64,000 nucleotides of DNA from CAVSRC01 sp963781775. GTDB lineage: Bacteria; Pseudomonadota; Alphaproteobacteria; Rhizobiales; Kaistiaceae. Of this stretch, positions 50,185-61,180 are shown in pieces; the first letter of the stretch is position 1; each line of letters begins with the position of its first letter. The notes beneath the pieces were generated by a model. That model was given only the letters and a program-made list of their open reading frames with translations, did no database searches and was not told the origin of the DNA. The stretch is taken from positions 186,001 to 250,000 of the forward strand of contig CAWAHE010000024.1 in NCBI GenBank assembly GCA_963781775.1, in the 5' to 3' direction. Made by a program: the position numbers and the translations under genes.

Positions 50185-51048
50185 ATGGATGTCACCGCCT
50201 ATCCCAGCCAGTTCGAGACTGCCGATCGCTTCGCCGGCACCGCCCGCTTCCGCTTCCACCTGCTGGTCGCGGCCGAATACGCGGTGCTGCTGACGGCGGG
50301 CGTCATCGGCCTGTTCGGCTGGAACGGGGGCTTCTATTACGCGGTCGTCGCCTTCATCTTCGTCCTGTCGCTGGCGATCATGCTGTTCCGCACCTTCACC
50401 ACGCCGGAACAGGACTGGTATCGGGCGCGCGCCCTTGCCGGGGCGATCAAGAGTTCGGCGTGGCGTTTCATGATGCGCTGCCCGCCGTTCAACAAGCCCG
50501 ACAAGGATGCCGAGTCCGCCTATCGCAAGGCGCTGATGCGCCTGGTCGACCAGCACCAGGCGATCGCGGCGCGGATGGGCGCCGATGACGACGCCGACGA
50601 GATCACGCCGGAGATGCGCGCCGTGCGCGCCAGGACGCTCGACGAGCGCAAGGCGCTTTACTTCAAGGAACGCATCGAGGACCAGCGCCATTGGTATCGC
50701 GCCAAGGCGACGTCGAGCCGCAGGGCGTCGGAGCGCTGGACCGCGATCTGCGTCGCTATCTACGTGGGCGCGGTGGCGAGCGTCATCATCCGCGCGGCGT
50801 GGCCGGACTGGCTCTATTCGCCGACCGAGGTCTTCATCATCCTGGCGTCGGCTCTGCTCGGCTGGATCCAGATGAAGAAGTTCAGCGAACTGGCAGCCAC
50901 CTACACGATGGCCGCCCATCAGGCCGGCTTCATGGACGGGCCGCTGGATGAGGCGGACAGCGAAGAGGATTTCGCCGGCGTGGTGAAGGACGCCGAGGCC
51001 TATTTCTCGCGCGAACAGTCAGACTGGGCAGCGCAGGGCTACGGTTGA
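50185..51048 (+). CDS. DUF4231 (SLATT-like) membrane protein with two 2TM units
   Basis: 287 residues from an ATG opening MDVTAYPSQFETADRFAG; ATGs at 50095 and 50146 are also in frame. There are two pairs of helices: FHLLVAAEYAVLLTAGVIGL with FYYAVVAFIFVLSLAIMLF near the start, and WTAICVAIYVGAVASVII with VFIILASALLGWIQMKKF near the end. They are joined by a charged helical linker containing a second WYR motif (RHWYRAKATSSRRASERW). This is the SLATT/DUF4231 layout, whose members are sometimes effectors of nucleotide-based defence. No partner gene is present here. Confidence 0.75.
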   Translation: MDVTAYPSQFETADRFAGTARFRFHLLVAAEYAVLLTAGVIGLFGWNGGFYYAVVAFIFVLSLAIMLFRTFTTPEQDWYRARALAGAIKSSAWRFMMRCPPFNKPDKDAESAYRKALMRLVDQHQAIAARMGADDDADEITPEMRAVRARTLDERKALYFKERIEDQRHWYRAKATSSRRASERWTAICVAIYVGAVASVIIRAAWPDWLYSPTEVFIILASALLGWIQMKKFSELAATYTMAAHQAGFMDGPLDEADSEEDFAGVVKDAEAYFSREQSDWAAQGYG

Positions 51049-51058
51049 GCCGGCCGCC

Positions 51059-52516
51059 TCAAGGCGCGACCCCGGGCACGCCCGCCGCCAATCCGACCAC
51101 CGCCGAGCCCTGATCGGGCGGCGCCCGCCGGGTGAGACCAAGGCGTTCGCGCCGGATCCAGCGCACTGTCACCAGCACCGCCACGACGGCGAGCCCGGCC
51201 GACAGGCCGATCCAGATGCCGACGCCCTCGAGCTTTGCCCAGAAGGCCAGCGCAATGCCGAGCGGCATGCCGACGCCCCAATAGCCGAGGCCGGCGAAGA
51301 CCATCGGCACGCGGGTGTCGCCGAGACCGCGCAGCATGCCAACGCCGACGGCCTGGGTGGCGTCGACGAGCTGGAATATTCCGGCAAGCACCAGATACGA
51401 CGCCGCGAGATCGATGACGACCGCATTGGCCGGGTTGGAAAGATCGAGGAACACGCCGACTAGTTGCCGCGTGAAGAGCAACATCCCGGTTGCCGTGCAG
51501 CAGGCATAGACGAGGGCCGTGCCATAGGCCGACCAGCCGGCCCGCGCGATCCCAGGTATGTCGCGAGCGCCAAAGGCCCGCCCGACGCGCACGGTGGCCG
51601 CCGTGCCAAGACCCAGCGGCACCATGAAGGCGAGCGACGGCACCTGGATGGCGATGGCGTGGGCGGCAAGCGCCTCGGCACTGATGATGCCCATCAGGAA
51701 CGCCGCGGCGTTGAAGATGGTGACCTCGAAGGCGAGCGTCGCACCGATCGGCAGGCCGACCCGCCAGACGGCGCGGAAGCGCTGCCAGTCGGGCCGCCAG
51801 AAGCGGCCGAAGAGATGGTAGCGGCGGAAGCGGCGGTCGAGCGTAACCAGCGCGGCGAGACCGCCCGCCATGTAGATGTTGGTGATGGTCGTGCCGATAC
51901 CGGCGCCGGGCAGTCCCAGCGCCGGGAAGCCGAAGTGCCCGAACATCAGCGTCCACACCAGCAGCGCGTTGAGTACGACCGCGGTGCCGCCGACCCACAG
52001 CGCCGCCAGCGGGCGCTCGAGCGCCGAGACGAAATTGCGCAGGATCACGTAGAAGAGGAACGGCAGGAACGACCACTGGAAGGTGTGCAGGTAGCTCGCC
52101 GCCTTCGCCGCGATCGCCGGCTGCTGTCCGAGCAGGCCGAAGATCGGCTCGGCGTGCCAGAGCACGAACCAGATCGGCACCGTGATGGTGATCGCTGCCC
52201 AGAATCCCTGGCGCACGGTGCGGCGCACGTCGCGCACCGAATGGCGCTTGCGGCCGAGCTCGATGGCGATCAGCGGCGCCGTTGCCGTGACGACGCCGAT
52301 GGCGAAGATCAGGAAAGCGAAGTTGAGGTTGACCGCCAGCGCGCCGGCGGCGAGCGACTCCGGCCCGAGCCAGCCCATCATGATGACGTCGGTCGTCGCC
52401 AGCCCGACCTGAGCGACATTGGTCAGAATGATCGGCCAGGCGAGCGAAAGCGTAGCGCGGATTTCCGCGCCCCACGCCCCACGCGGGGTCGGCCCGTTTG
52501 CAACCATGTCGATCAT
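51059..52516 (-). CDS. MATE-family efflux transporter (NorM-like)
   Basis: 485 residues with about twelve membrane helices in two related halves. Opening segments LSLAWPIILTNVAQVGLATTD and the GWLGPESLAAGALAVNL that follows are typical of NorM. The second half contains LPIGATLAFEVTIFNAAAFL and a similar EALAAHAIAIQV. MATE proteins export cationic drugs in exchange for sodium or protons. Two ATGs (52516 and 52507) are possible. It is convergent with the DUF4231 gene, leaving ten bases between the stops. Confidence 0.92.
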   Translation of the reverse strand: MIDMVANGPTPRGAWGAEIRATLSLAWPIILTNVAQVGLATTDVIMMGWLGPESLAAGALAVNLNFAFLIFAIGVVTATAPLIAIELGRKRHSVRDVRRTVRQGFWAAITITVPIWFVLWHAEPIFGLLGQQPAIAAKAASYLHTFQWSFLPFLFYVILRNFVSALERPLAALWVGGTAVVLNALLVWTLMFGHFGFPALGLPGAGIGTTITNIYMAGGLAALVTLDRRFRRYHLFGRFWRPDWQRFRAVWRVGLPIGATLAFEVTIFNAAAFLMGIISAEALAAHAIAIQVPSLAFMVPLGLGTAATVRVGRAFGARDIPGIARAGWSAYGTALVYACCTATGMLLFTRQLVGVFLDLSNPANAVVIDLAASYLVLAGIFQLVDATQAVGVGMLRGLGDTRVPMVFAGLGYWGVGMPLGIALAFWAKLEGVGIWIGLSAGLAVVAVLVTVRWIRRERLGLTRRAPPDQGSAVVGLAAGVPGVAP

Positions 52517-52614
52517 GGCCGAGCTTCTAGACCCGCCCCGGCGTCCACGCCACCCCCTCGGCGACGAGGAGGCGGACGCTGTGTCGTTGCCGCCACGTCA
52601 GGCGGGGACGCTGC

Positions 52615-54075
52615 CTATCGCTGCGGAAGGCAGGTACTCGGCGGACCGCCCGGCGGCCGCCAGGTGATGTCCTCGGCGTGGCCAACCAGTTCGGCGCCGG
52701 CGCCAACGTAGCGCGCGCCCACCCGCGACGCGACACGGCCGAGTGCGAGCGGCGGCGCGCCCGGCTGGGCGACGACCACACGGTTGTTGGCGTCGTCGAA
52801 GGTCACGCTGATGCGCTCGCCGTCCTCGCACGCAAATGGAATCCCGTTGTCGGCGAAGACCGGCGGTCCCGAGACCGGGGGCCCACCGAAGACCGGCGCC
52901 GGGTCGCAGAAGGACAGGAACTGCCTCGCCTTCGCCCCACTGCCGCTCAGCGACAAGGCATAGGGCGCGGCCGAACCGATCTGCACCGTGAGGCTGCTCT
53001 CGCGGATGATCGCGGCCCACAGCGGGTCGTTCGTCTTCACCGAAATCAGCGGATTTGACAGGCCGCTGATCTGCGAGACATCGGAGCCGGTCGCGTCATA
53101 GCGCTGGCTGAAGGCGCCGGCGGCAAAGGCGACGGTCACCGGCTGGCCCGGCCGCACTTCCGGCGCGCTGCGTCCAAGCGCAATCGTCGCCGCGCTCGAA
53201 GCCGGCGTGCAAACGGCGGTGAACTCGCTGTCGTCGGTGTTGGGCACGGCGAAAAAGAGGCTGCCATTGTCCTTGGTCGACGAGAAGCTCCACACCGCGC
53301 CCTCGGCGGCGGGCGCTTGCATCTGTGCGCCCGCGTTCGATGGCGCAGACGGCTCCGGCGCCGCGGCGACACCGTTGCTGTCGCCGCCAACCAGTTGAAC
53401 CACGACGTCGCCATTGTCAGCGCAAATATCGACGTCGCGCGCGATGCGCCGCCCGTCGGAAAGCATCAGGCCGAGATCGCGCGAGCAGGCAATGCTGCCG
53501 GCCGGATCCGGGGCCACCAGAATCTCCACGCCATTGGGGACGGTCTGACTGATCGCAACCGGCTTGCCTCCGAGGAAAACGGCGCTGATCGTCACGTTTG
53601 GGTCGTCGATCGTGATCGTCACAGTCTCATTGCCCGATGCCGGCTCGCTGCTCGCAGCCGCCGTCGGCGGCGCGGCGGGCGCGGGCACAACCGGCGCAGC
53701 CGGCTGAGCCGTAGGCGGTTGCGCGGCCGGCGGCTGGGGCGGCGCGGCGGCTGACGCGACCGGCACCGATACTTGGGCGCCGTTGGCGCAGATATCGGCG
53801 TCGACCGTCGCAACCGCCCCGCTCGACAGCGTGAAGGCAATGCGATTTGCGCAGGGCACGGCGCCGCCGGGGTTGTCGATGCGGAAGAAGGTGACGCTGC
53901 CGCCCTGCCCCGCGACGGGAAGCCGGCTGCCGTTCAGTTCGGCCGATACGATGGTGACGCCGCTCTGGTCGCTGCGCGCGCCGAAAAGTCGGCTATCCGC
54001 CTCGGCGACGCCGGCCGTGGCCAGGAAGACAGCGGCGGCCGCGCAGATCGAGAGATTTCCAATAGGACGGGACAT
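52615..54075 (-). CDS. Modular secreted protein with duplicated domain and MliC-like C-terminus
   Basis: 486 residues. A signal peptide (ending VAEA) is followed by two related modules of about 70 residues, at roughly 35-105 and 148-230, each ending in DICANGAQVSV or DICADNGDVVVQL and joined by a Pro/Ala-rich linker. A Pro/Ala segment then leads to a third region, and the last 75 residues (IPFACEDGERISVTFDD, then SRVGARYVGAGAELVGHAED) resemble MliC, the periplasmic inhibitor of C-type lysozyme. The C-terminus holds paired cysteines. Envelope protection against host or predator lysozyme is a plausible inference. Confidence 0.7.
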   Translation of the reverse strand: MSRPIGNLSICAAAAVFLATAGVAEADSRLFGARSDQSGVTIVSAELNGSRLPVAGQGGSVTFFRIDNPGGAVPCANRIAFTLSSGAVATVDADICANGAQVSVPVASAAAPPQPPAAQPPTAQPAAPVVPAPAAPPTAAASSEPASGNETVTITIDDPNVTISAVFLGGKPVAISQTVPNGVEILVAPDPAGSIACSRDLGLMLSDGRRIARDVDICADNGDVVVQLVGGDSNGVAAAPEPSAPSNAGAQMQAPAAEGAVWSFSSTKDNGSLFFAVPNTDDSEFTAVCTPASSAATIALGRSAPEVRPGQPVTVAFAAGAFSQRYDATGSDVSQISGLSNPLISVKTNDPLWAAIIRESSLTVQIGSAAPYALSLSGSGAKARQFLSFCDPAPVFGGPPVSGPPVFADNGIPFACEDGERISVTFDDANNRVVVAQPGAPPLALGRVASRVGARYVGAGAELVGHAEDITWRPPGGPPSTCLPQR

Positions 54076-54182
54076 CCCGTACTCCCCATGAAGGTCCGGC
54101 CCACCCTCTCTCTACGTTCATTTGCGACAAAGCTTACGGTCCTGACAAGCCAAAGAAACGTGGCAGGTTCGCGGCGCTCGCG

Positions 54183-55046
54183 TCAGCCCGCGAGGTGGAA
54201 CCGGTTTTCGGGCAGGCCGGGCACATCGACGGCCAGCGCATAGAGCCCGCCCGAGAGGCGCTGGTCGGGCCGGAACGCGGTCGTGATGAACAGCGTTTTC
54301 AGTTGCGGGCCGCCGAAGGTGCAGGTGGTGACGTTGCTGACCGGCATCTCGACGATGCGGTCGATCTCGCCGTCGGGCGTGACGCGGACGACGCAGGCGC
54401 CGCCATAGCGCGCGTTCCATAAATAGCCCTCGCGATCCATCGCCGAGCCGTCCGGTCCGCCGCGCTCGAAGCCGGTGAAGAACGGCCGTTCATTGGCGAT
54501 GCGGCCGGTCCTGAGATCGTAGTCCCAGACGGAGATCGTGTTGGCCGCCGTGTCGCCGAAATAGAAGCGCGTGTGGTCCGGGCTCCAGCAGAACGTATTG
54601 CTGATGCCGATGTCGGTCTTCTCGGTGGTGCAGGTTCCGTCGGCATGGACGCGGAACAGCTTGCCGACGCCGGTCTCGGCGCCCTCGCCGAAATGCATCG
54701 AGCCGACCCAGAAGTTGCCGGCCGGGTCCGGCCGCCCGTCATTCAGCCGAACGCCGGCGCGGCCGTGTTCCGGATTGGCGAAATCGGCGCGGGCGTCATT
54801 GGCCGGCTGCCAGAGGATAACCTTCGACGCCATTGCCACGATCAGCGTGTCGGGGCGGTCGGTCAGGCCGAGGGCGCAGACCGGCTCGGAAAAGAACCAG
54901 TTGCGCACGTTCTGGGTGGCGGGTTCGAAGCGGTGGATGAGGAAGCGCCCGATATCGACCCAATAGACCGCCTTCTCCTGCGCGTGCCAAAGGGCCCCTT
55001 CCCCCGTCCAGTCGCCTGCCGGGACGACGCATACCGGATCTGCCAT
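54183..55046 (-). CDS. SMP-30/gluconolactonase family lactonase
   Basis: 287 residues, a six-bladed propeller. Metal ligands of the family are suggested by GEGALWH near residue 16, RLNDGRPDPAGNFWVGSM near residue 100, GISNTFCWSPDHTRFYF near residue 148, and GPDGSAMDREGYLWNA near residue 200. Members hydrolyse sugar lactones such as gluconolactone. It is divergent from zwf by 155 bases. Since pgl is missing between zwf and edd, this enzyme may hydrolyse a related lactone, though 6-phosphogluconolactonase activity has not been established for the family. Confidence 0.86.
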   Translation of the reverse strand: MADPVCVVPAGDWTGEGALWHAQEKAVYWVDIGRFLIHRFEPATQNVRNWFFSEPVCALGLTDRPDTLIVAMASKVILWQPANDARADFANPEHGRAGVRLNDGRPDPAGNFWVGSMHFGEGAETGVGKLFRVHADGTCTTEKTDIGISNTFCWSPDHTRFYFGDTAANTISVWDYDLRTGRIANERPFFTGFERGGPDGSAMDREGYLWNARYGGACVVRVTPDGEIDRIVEMPVSNVTTCTFGGPQLKTLFITTAFRPDQRLSGGLYALAVDVPGLPENRFHLAG

Positions 55047-55201
55047 ATTTCCCCCTGTCGCCGCCCGCGACCGTCAGCCGCACTGAGGCTGGTCGGACGA
55101 CGAATCCTCTGCCAAAACCATGCCCGCCAGTGTAGACCGCACGGGCCGAGACCTGAAAGGCCGACCAGGGCCATCCACCAGCGTCGGGAGCTTCCGTCCC
55201 C

Positions 55202-56680
55202 ATGACCAGCCGCATTATCGCCGTCGACCCCTTCGATTTCGTCGTCTTCGGCGGCGCCGGCGACCTCGCCTATCGCAAGCTGCTGCCGGCCCTCTACGAG
55301 CGCCATCTCGACGGCCAGATTCCGACGGTCACCCGCATCATCGGCGTCTCGCGTCGGCACATGAGCGACGACGAGTATCGCGCCGCCACCCGCAAGGCGC
55401 TGGTTGACCACGCGCCCGACGGCACGCCCGACGAGGCGGTGCTCGAGACCTTCCTGAAGCGCCTCCATTTCGTGCCGGTCGACGCGCAGTCGGACGCCGG
55501 CTGGGACGACCTCGCCAGGATCCTGAAGGAGGGTGAGAACCGCATCCGTGCTTTCTATCTGGCGGTCGGGCCGGAACTGTTCGGCACGATCTGCGGCAAG
55601 CTCGGCGACAAGGGGCTGGTAACGCCGCAGACGCGCGTGATCATCGAGAAGCCGATCGGCCACGACCTCAAGTCGGCCTGCGACGTCAACGACGCCGTCG
55701 GCAAGGTCTTCGAAGAGCGGCAGATCTACCGGATCGACCACTATCTCGGAAAAGAGACGGTGCAGAATCTGATGGCGCTGCGCTTCGGCAATGCGTTGTT
55801 CGAGCCGCTGTGGAACGCCGAGCATATCGACCACGTGCAGATCACGGCCGCCGAGAGCATCGGCGTCGAGGGCCGCGGCGGCTACTACGACAATGCCGGT
55901 GCGCTGCGCGACATGGTGCAGAACCACATGATGCAGCTCCTCTGCCTGGTGGCGATGGAGCCGCCGACGCGCATGGATGCCAATGCCGTGCGCGACGAGA
56001 AGATCAAGGTGCTGCACGCGTTGAAACCGATCGACCGCAGCAACGCGGCGCAGATGATCGTACGCGGGCAATATCGCTCGGGAATTGGACCGGATGGCGC
56101 GGCGCCGAGCTATACCGAGGACGTCAACAACGGCCGGAGCACGACCGAGACCTTCGTCGCGCTGAAGGCGGAGATCGCCAACTGGCGCTGGGCCGGCGCG
56201 CCGTTCTACCTGCGCACCGGCAAGCGGCTGCCGATCCGCCAGTCGGAGATCGTGGTCACCTTCCGCAACATCCCGCATTCGATCTTCGAGCCGGACGTCG
56301 GCGCCATCGAGCAGAACCGCCTGGTGCTGCGCATCCAGCCGGACGAAGGCGTCAAGCTGTGGCTGATGATCAAGGATCCCGGCCCCGGCGGCATGCGCCT
56401 GCGCTACGTGCCGCTCGACATGAGCTTCGCCGAAGCTTTCGGCGTACGCAGTCCGGACGCCTATGAACGCCTCATCCTCGACGTGATCCGCGGCAACCAG
56501 ACCCTGTTCATGCGCCGCGACGAGGTCGAGGCGGCATGGTCCTGGATCGACCCGATCGCGGATGCATGGGCGGAAACCAGCGAGGGGCCGAAGCCCTACC
56601 CCGCAGGCACCTGGGGCCCGACCGCCGCCATCTCGCTCATCGAGCGCGACGGCCGCACCTGGCACGACGACGCCGCCTGA
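55202..56680 (+). CDS. zwf: Glucose-6-phosphate 1-dehydrogenase
   Basis: 492 residues, normal length. The nucleotide-binding turn FVVFGGAGDLAYRKLLPALY lies near residue 11, and the catalytic signature RIDHYLGKETVQNLM near residue 178. EKPIGHDLKSA and the substrate-site IGVEGRGGYYDNAGALRDM are also intact. It oxidises glucose 6-phosphate to 6-phosphogluconolactone, feeding the Entner-Doudoroff pathway through the edd gene that follows after 170 bases. That gap contains no gene; it holds GC-rich inverted sequences. Confidence 0.95.
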   Translation: MTSRIIAVDPFDFVVFGGAGDLAYRKLLPALYERHLDGQIPTVTRIIGVSRRHMSDDEYRAATRKALVDHAPDGTPDEAVLETFLKRLHFVPVDAQSDAGWDDLARILKEGENRIRAFYLAVGPELFGTICGKLGDKGLVTPQTRVIIEKPIGHDLKSACDVNDAVGKVFEERQIYRIDHYLGKETVQNLMALRFGNALFEPLWNAEHIDHVQITAAESIGVEGRGGYYDNAGALRDMVQNHMMQLLCLVAMEPPTRMDANAVRDEKIKVLHALKPIDRSNAAQMIVRGQYRSGIGPDGAAPSYTEDVNNGRSTTETFVALKAEIANWRWAGAPFYLRTGKRLPIRQSEIVVTFRNIPHSIFEPDVGAIEQNRLVLRIQPDEGVKLWLMIKDPGPGGMRLRYVPLDMSFAEAFGVRSPDAYERLILDVIRGNQTLFMRRDEVEAAWSWIDPIADAWAETSEGPKPYPAGTWGPTAAISLIERDGRTWHDDAA

Positions 56681-56850
56681 GGGCCAGATCGACCCGGGAC
56701 GGACTTCCCGCCCGGGCGCCCCAGGGTGGCGGCCATCGGCCCGCTCCTTGCACGGTCTGCCATCGATCCTTCATGGTCTGTGCACTAGATCAGGCCTGAA
56801 TCCCGCTTGAAATCGGCACGGCCGGCGACGGCCCGCCACTGGAGACCGCC

Positions 56851-58665
<1,815 letters not shown>

Positions 58666-58672
58666 CCCCTGC

Positions 58673-59404
58673 TCAAGCCAGCGCGGGCGCCGTGTTGCGT
58701 GCGTTCCACTTCTCGAGGTTGACGCCTTTCGCCAGCAGCCAGCCGGTGAGGATGAACTCGGCGAGCACCACCGGCACCAGCACGAACGGCTCGATCGCGG
58801 CGTTGACGCCGGGCGCCAGGAAGCTGGTGAAGCTGTCGACCAGATAGCCAGCGCCGGCGATCATCAGCAGGATTCCGATCAGGCGCGGGAAATAACCGGA
58901 GATCGCAAATAGATAGCCGGCGATCAGGCAGTGGAAGCCGAAGAAGACCAGGCCGACGTCGTATCCGTAGCTGTGGATCTCGAGCGAAAGCAGCGCCAGC
59001 GCGTGCAATTGCTCGGGGGGAATGACCGCAAGGTAGCCGCTGCCGTTGAGAAGCAAAGCTGCGGTGAGATGGTTGAGGAGATTGCCGCCAAGGATCGCGG
59101 TCTGCACCAGCCGGAAGAACGCCGCCGCGAGCGCCAGATTGCGGTTCACGGGGCGGAGCAGCACGTAGAAGATCAGCGCCACGCCGACGTCGCTGCAGAA
59201 TGCGATGAGATCGGCGGCGAAGCCCAGCCGGAACAACGCGGGCGCACCTATGATGTTGGCGGCCGTCGCCGCGGCGTCGCCGTGCACGACGAGGCTGCCG
59301 CGCACGAAGAATTCGCCGAACATCGCCATGACGATGATGACGACGTAGAGGATTCCGGCGGTGCGGGAATAGACCTGCGGCGCCGCGGTCGTGGCGTGGT
59401 TCAT
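58673..59404 (-). CDS. DUF4386 family membrane protein
   Basis: 243 residues with about six helices, starting RTAGILYVVIIVMAMFGEFFV. The pattern AALFRLGFAADLIAFCSDVGVAL and the long hydrophobic stretches NLLNHLTAALLLNGS and LVFFGFHCLIAGYLF agree with DUF4386. The family has no known function. It converges on edd with a seven-base gap, so the two genes share almost no terminator space. The gene upstream on its own strand is the sulfite-exporter gene, 113 bases away. Confidence 0.8.
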   Translation of the reverse strand: MNHATTAAPQVYSRTAGILYVVIIVMAMFGEFFVRGSLVVHGDAAATAANIIGAPALFRLGFAADLIAFCSDVGVALIFYVLLRPVNRNLALAAAFFRLVQTAILGGNLLNHLTAALLLNGSGYLAVIPPEQLHALALLSLEIHSYGYDVGLVFFGFHCLIAGYLFAISGYFPRLIGILLMIAGAGYLVDSFTSFLAPGVNAAIEPFVLVPVVLAEFILTGWLLAKGVNLEKWNARNTAPALA

Positions 59405-59517
59405 CGTTTCGGCTCCCTGTCGTCGCGATGCTGCCTTTGTTGTGATGGGTCGCAGACTAGCAGGTGAGGACGCGCGGCCAACCCTTTGGCGGAAAATCGC
59501 AAGCCGAATGTGACGCC

Positions 59518-60258
59518 CTATGGCCGCAACAGGCCCGACCCAACGAGGATGACCCCCGCGACCAACAGGATGGCCAGCACGACACGGTCGAAATGGTGGT
59601 CGCCGAGCCGGCGGTAGAGGCTCTTGCCGACATAGGCGCCGACCAGTGTTGTGGGCACGGCGAAAAGCATCGCGCGCAGCAGGTCGGCGGTGAACAGGCC
59701 GGCGACGCCATGGGCGACGATCGCTACCGCCAGGATCGCCATGTTGAACGGTTGCAGGACGGCGCGGCGCTGGTCCTTGCTCCAGTCGCGCATGCCGGCC
59801 CAGATCGCAGCCGGCGCGCCCGATAATCCGGCGAGCGCGCCGAGGATGCCGCCCGCGAGGCCGACCGCACCGTCGGCGGCAACTCCGCCTTTCACCCGGA
59901 TGCGCACACGGCCGGAGAGCATGATCGCCGCATAGGCGGCCATCAGCGCGCCGATCCACAAGCGGAACGAATGCTCGTCGATCCCGACCAGCATCCACGT
60001 TCCGAACGGAATGCCGATCAGTCCGCCGACGATGAACGGCGCCAGGCGGCGCGCGTCGATGGCGTGGACGATCATCGATACCGACTGAAGGTGAGCGACG
60101 ACCGCGCAGATCGCGGCAAGCGAGGAAGCGGTGGCGGGCGAAAGCGCCTGAAGCCAGAAGGCGATGGCGACCATCGCCATGCCGAAGCCACTGAGGCCGT
60201 TGACGAATCCGCCGGCGAGCGCACCAGCCACGATCCACAGAATTTGCGCGGTTGTCAT
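59518..60258 (-). CDS. TauE/SafE-family anion exporter
   Basis: 246 residues with about eight helices. The family repeat is visible as ALAGGFVNGLSGFGMAMVAIA near the start and VGLAGGILGALAGLSGAPAAI near the middle; this G-rich GLSGFG motif is diagnostic of TauE/SafE. Members move sulfite, sulfoacetate or sulfate-related anions across the inner membrane. It is the last gene of the sulfate-reduction operon and overlaps the VOC gene by four bases, so a role in removing excess sulfite is likely. Confidence 0.85.
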   Translation of the reverse strand: MTTAQILWIVAGALAGGFVNGLSGFGMAMVAIAFWLQALSPATASSLAAICAVVAHLQSVSMIVHAIDARRLAPFIVGGLIGIPFGTWMLVGIDEHSFRLWIGALMAAYAAIMLSGRVRIRVKGGVAADGAVGLAGGILGALAGLSGAPAAIWAGMRDWSKDQRRAVLQPFNMAILAVAIVAHGVAGLFTADLLRAMLFAVPTTLVGAYVGKSLYRRLGDHHFDRVVLAILLVAGVILVGSGLLRP

Positions 60259-60653
60259 GCCGTCTGGATGAGGTCCCAGCGGTTTCCGTAGAGATCGAGG
60301 AACACCGCGACCTTTCCATAGACCTCCTGGCGCGGTTCCTCGACGAAATTCACGCCGCGCGCCAGCATCGCCGCGTGATCGCTGTCGAAATCATCTGTGT
60401 TCAGGAACAGGAACACGCGCCCACCCGTCTGGTCTCCAACGCGGGCAACCTGATCGGCCGTGGCGGCGCGGGCGAGCAGAAGGCGCGTCTCGTGCGATCC
60501 GGACGGCGCCAGCGTCAGCCATCGCTTCCCGTCGCCGAGCGGCGTGTCCTCGATCACCGAAAATCCAAGCTTCTCTGCGTACCAGGCCTTCGCCTCGTCA
60601 TAGTCGCGAACGACCAGGGTCACCGCGCCGAGGTGCCGGGCCGGGCGCTTCAT
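60255..60653 (-). CDS. VOC-fold (glyoxalase/dioxygenase-like) protein
   Basis: 132 residues from ATG 60653. Two beta-alpha-beta-beta-beta units are seen: HLGAVTLVVRDYDEAKAWYA with KLGFSVIEDTPLGDG, and GGRVFLFLNTDDFDSDHAAM with EEPRQEVYGKVAVFLDLYG. The final motif NRWDLIQ replaces the usual metal-binding glutamate pattern, so catalytic type is unclear. It overlaps both neighbours by four bases inside the cys operon, a tight coupling that suggests a job in sulfur metabolism rather than methylglyoxal detoxification. Confidence 0.8.
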   Translation of the reverse strand: MKRPARHLGAVTLVVRDYDEAKAWYAEKLGFSVIEDTPLGDGKRWLTLAPSGSHETRLLLARAATADQVARVGDQTGGRVFLFLNTDDFDSDHAAMLARGVNFVEEPRQEVYGKVAVFLDLYGNRWDLIQTA

Positions 60654-61177
60654 TCCGAGGAAGAGGCTGGCCGCTTCTGCCGCGCCCAGGGTCGCGTGCC
60701 GGCCGGAACCTCGCCGTCGCCCGGCCATCCCGGCTGGAGATAGTGCGGCACTTCCGGCCACTCGCCCTTCTCGAAGGCGGCGATCAGGACCGGATCGCTG
60801 GTCTCGAAGGCGTCGATGCCGACGCGCATCATGAACGGCACCTGATCGATGATGTAGTTGCCGACCGCGCGGATCTCGCCGGCATAGCCGTCGCGCTCGC
60901 GCAGCAGCCGCGCGATCGAGGAGGCGCGGCCGTCGGCGTATTTCGGGATGGTCACCGCGATCACCGGAAAGCGCGCGAGGTCACCGGCGATGTCCGTCCA
61001 CACGCTGCCGCCTTCGATGAGGAGCCCCAGCGGCGCGTTGCGACCGGCCAGCGCGGCGCGCTCGTCGCGCCAGCGCTTCAGGCTGACGATCGCCTTGCCG
61101 CCGTCGGGCACCGGCTGATCGTCGGCAATGATGGTCCAGTCGTCCTGGCGGAACGCGCCGTCTTTCCAGAGAGGCAT
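60650..61177 (-). CDS. DUF934 protein of the sulfate-reduction operon
   Basis: 175 residues. The family core is visible as WTDIAGDLARFPVIAVTIPK, then YADGRASSIARLLRERDGYAGEIRAVGNYIIDQVPFMMR-type sequence, here broken only for length. DUF934 proteins occur almost always beside cysH and cysI and are thought to assist assimilatory sulfite or APS reduction, but no activity is established. It starts three bases after the cysH stop and overlaps the VOC gene. Confidence 0.88.
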   Translation of the reverse strand: MPLWKDGAFRQDDWTIIADDQPVPDGGKAIVSLKRWRDERAALAGRNAPLGLLIEGGSVWTDIAGDLARFPVIAVTIPKYADGRASSIARLLRERDGYAGEIRAVGNYIIDQVPFMMRVGIDAFETSDPVLIAAFEKGEWPEVPHYLQPGWPGDGEVPAGTRPWARQKRPASSSE

Positions 61178-61180
61178 GTC

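Noticed and set aside
50185..52516. A defence island built around the SLATT-like protein and the MATE exporter.
   Set aside because: No nucleotidyltransferase, SLOG, nuclease or mobile-element genes are present, and composition matches the surrounding core genes.
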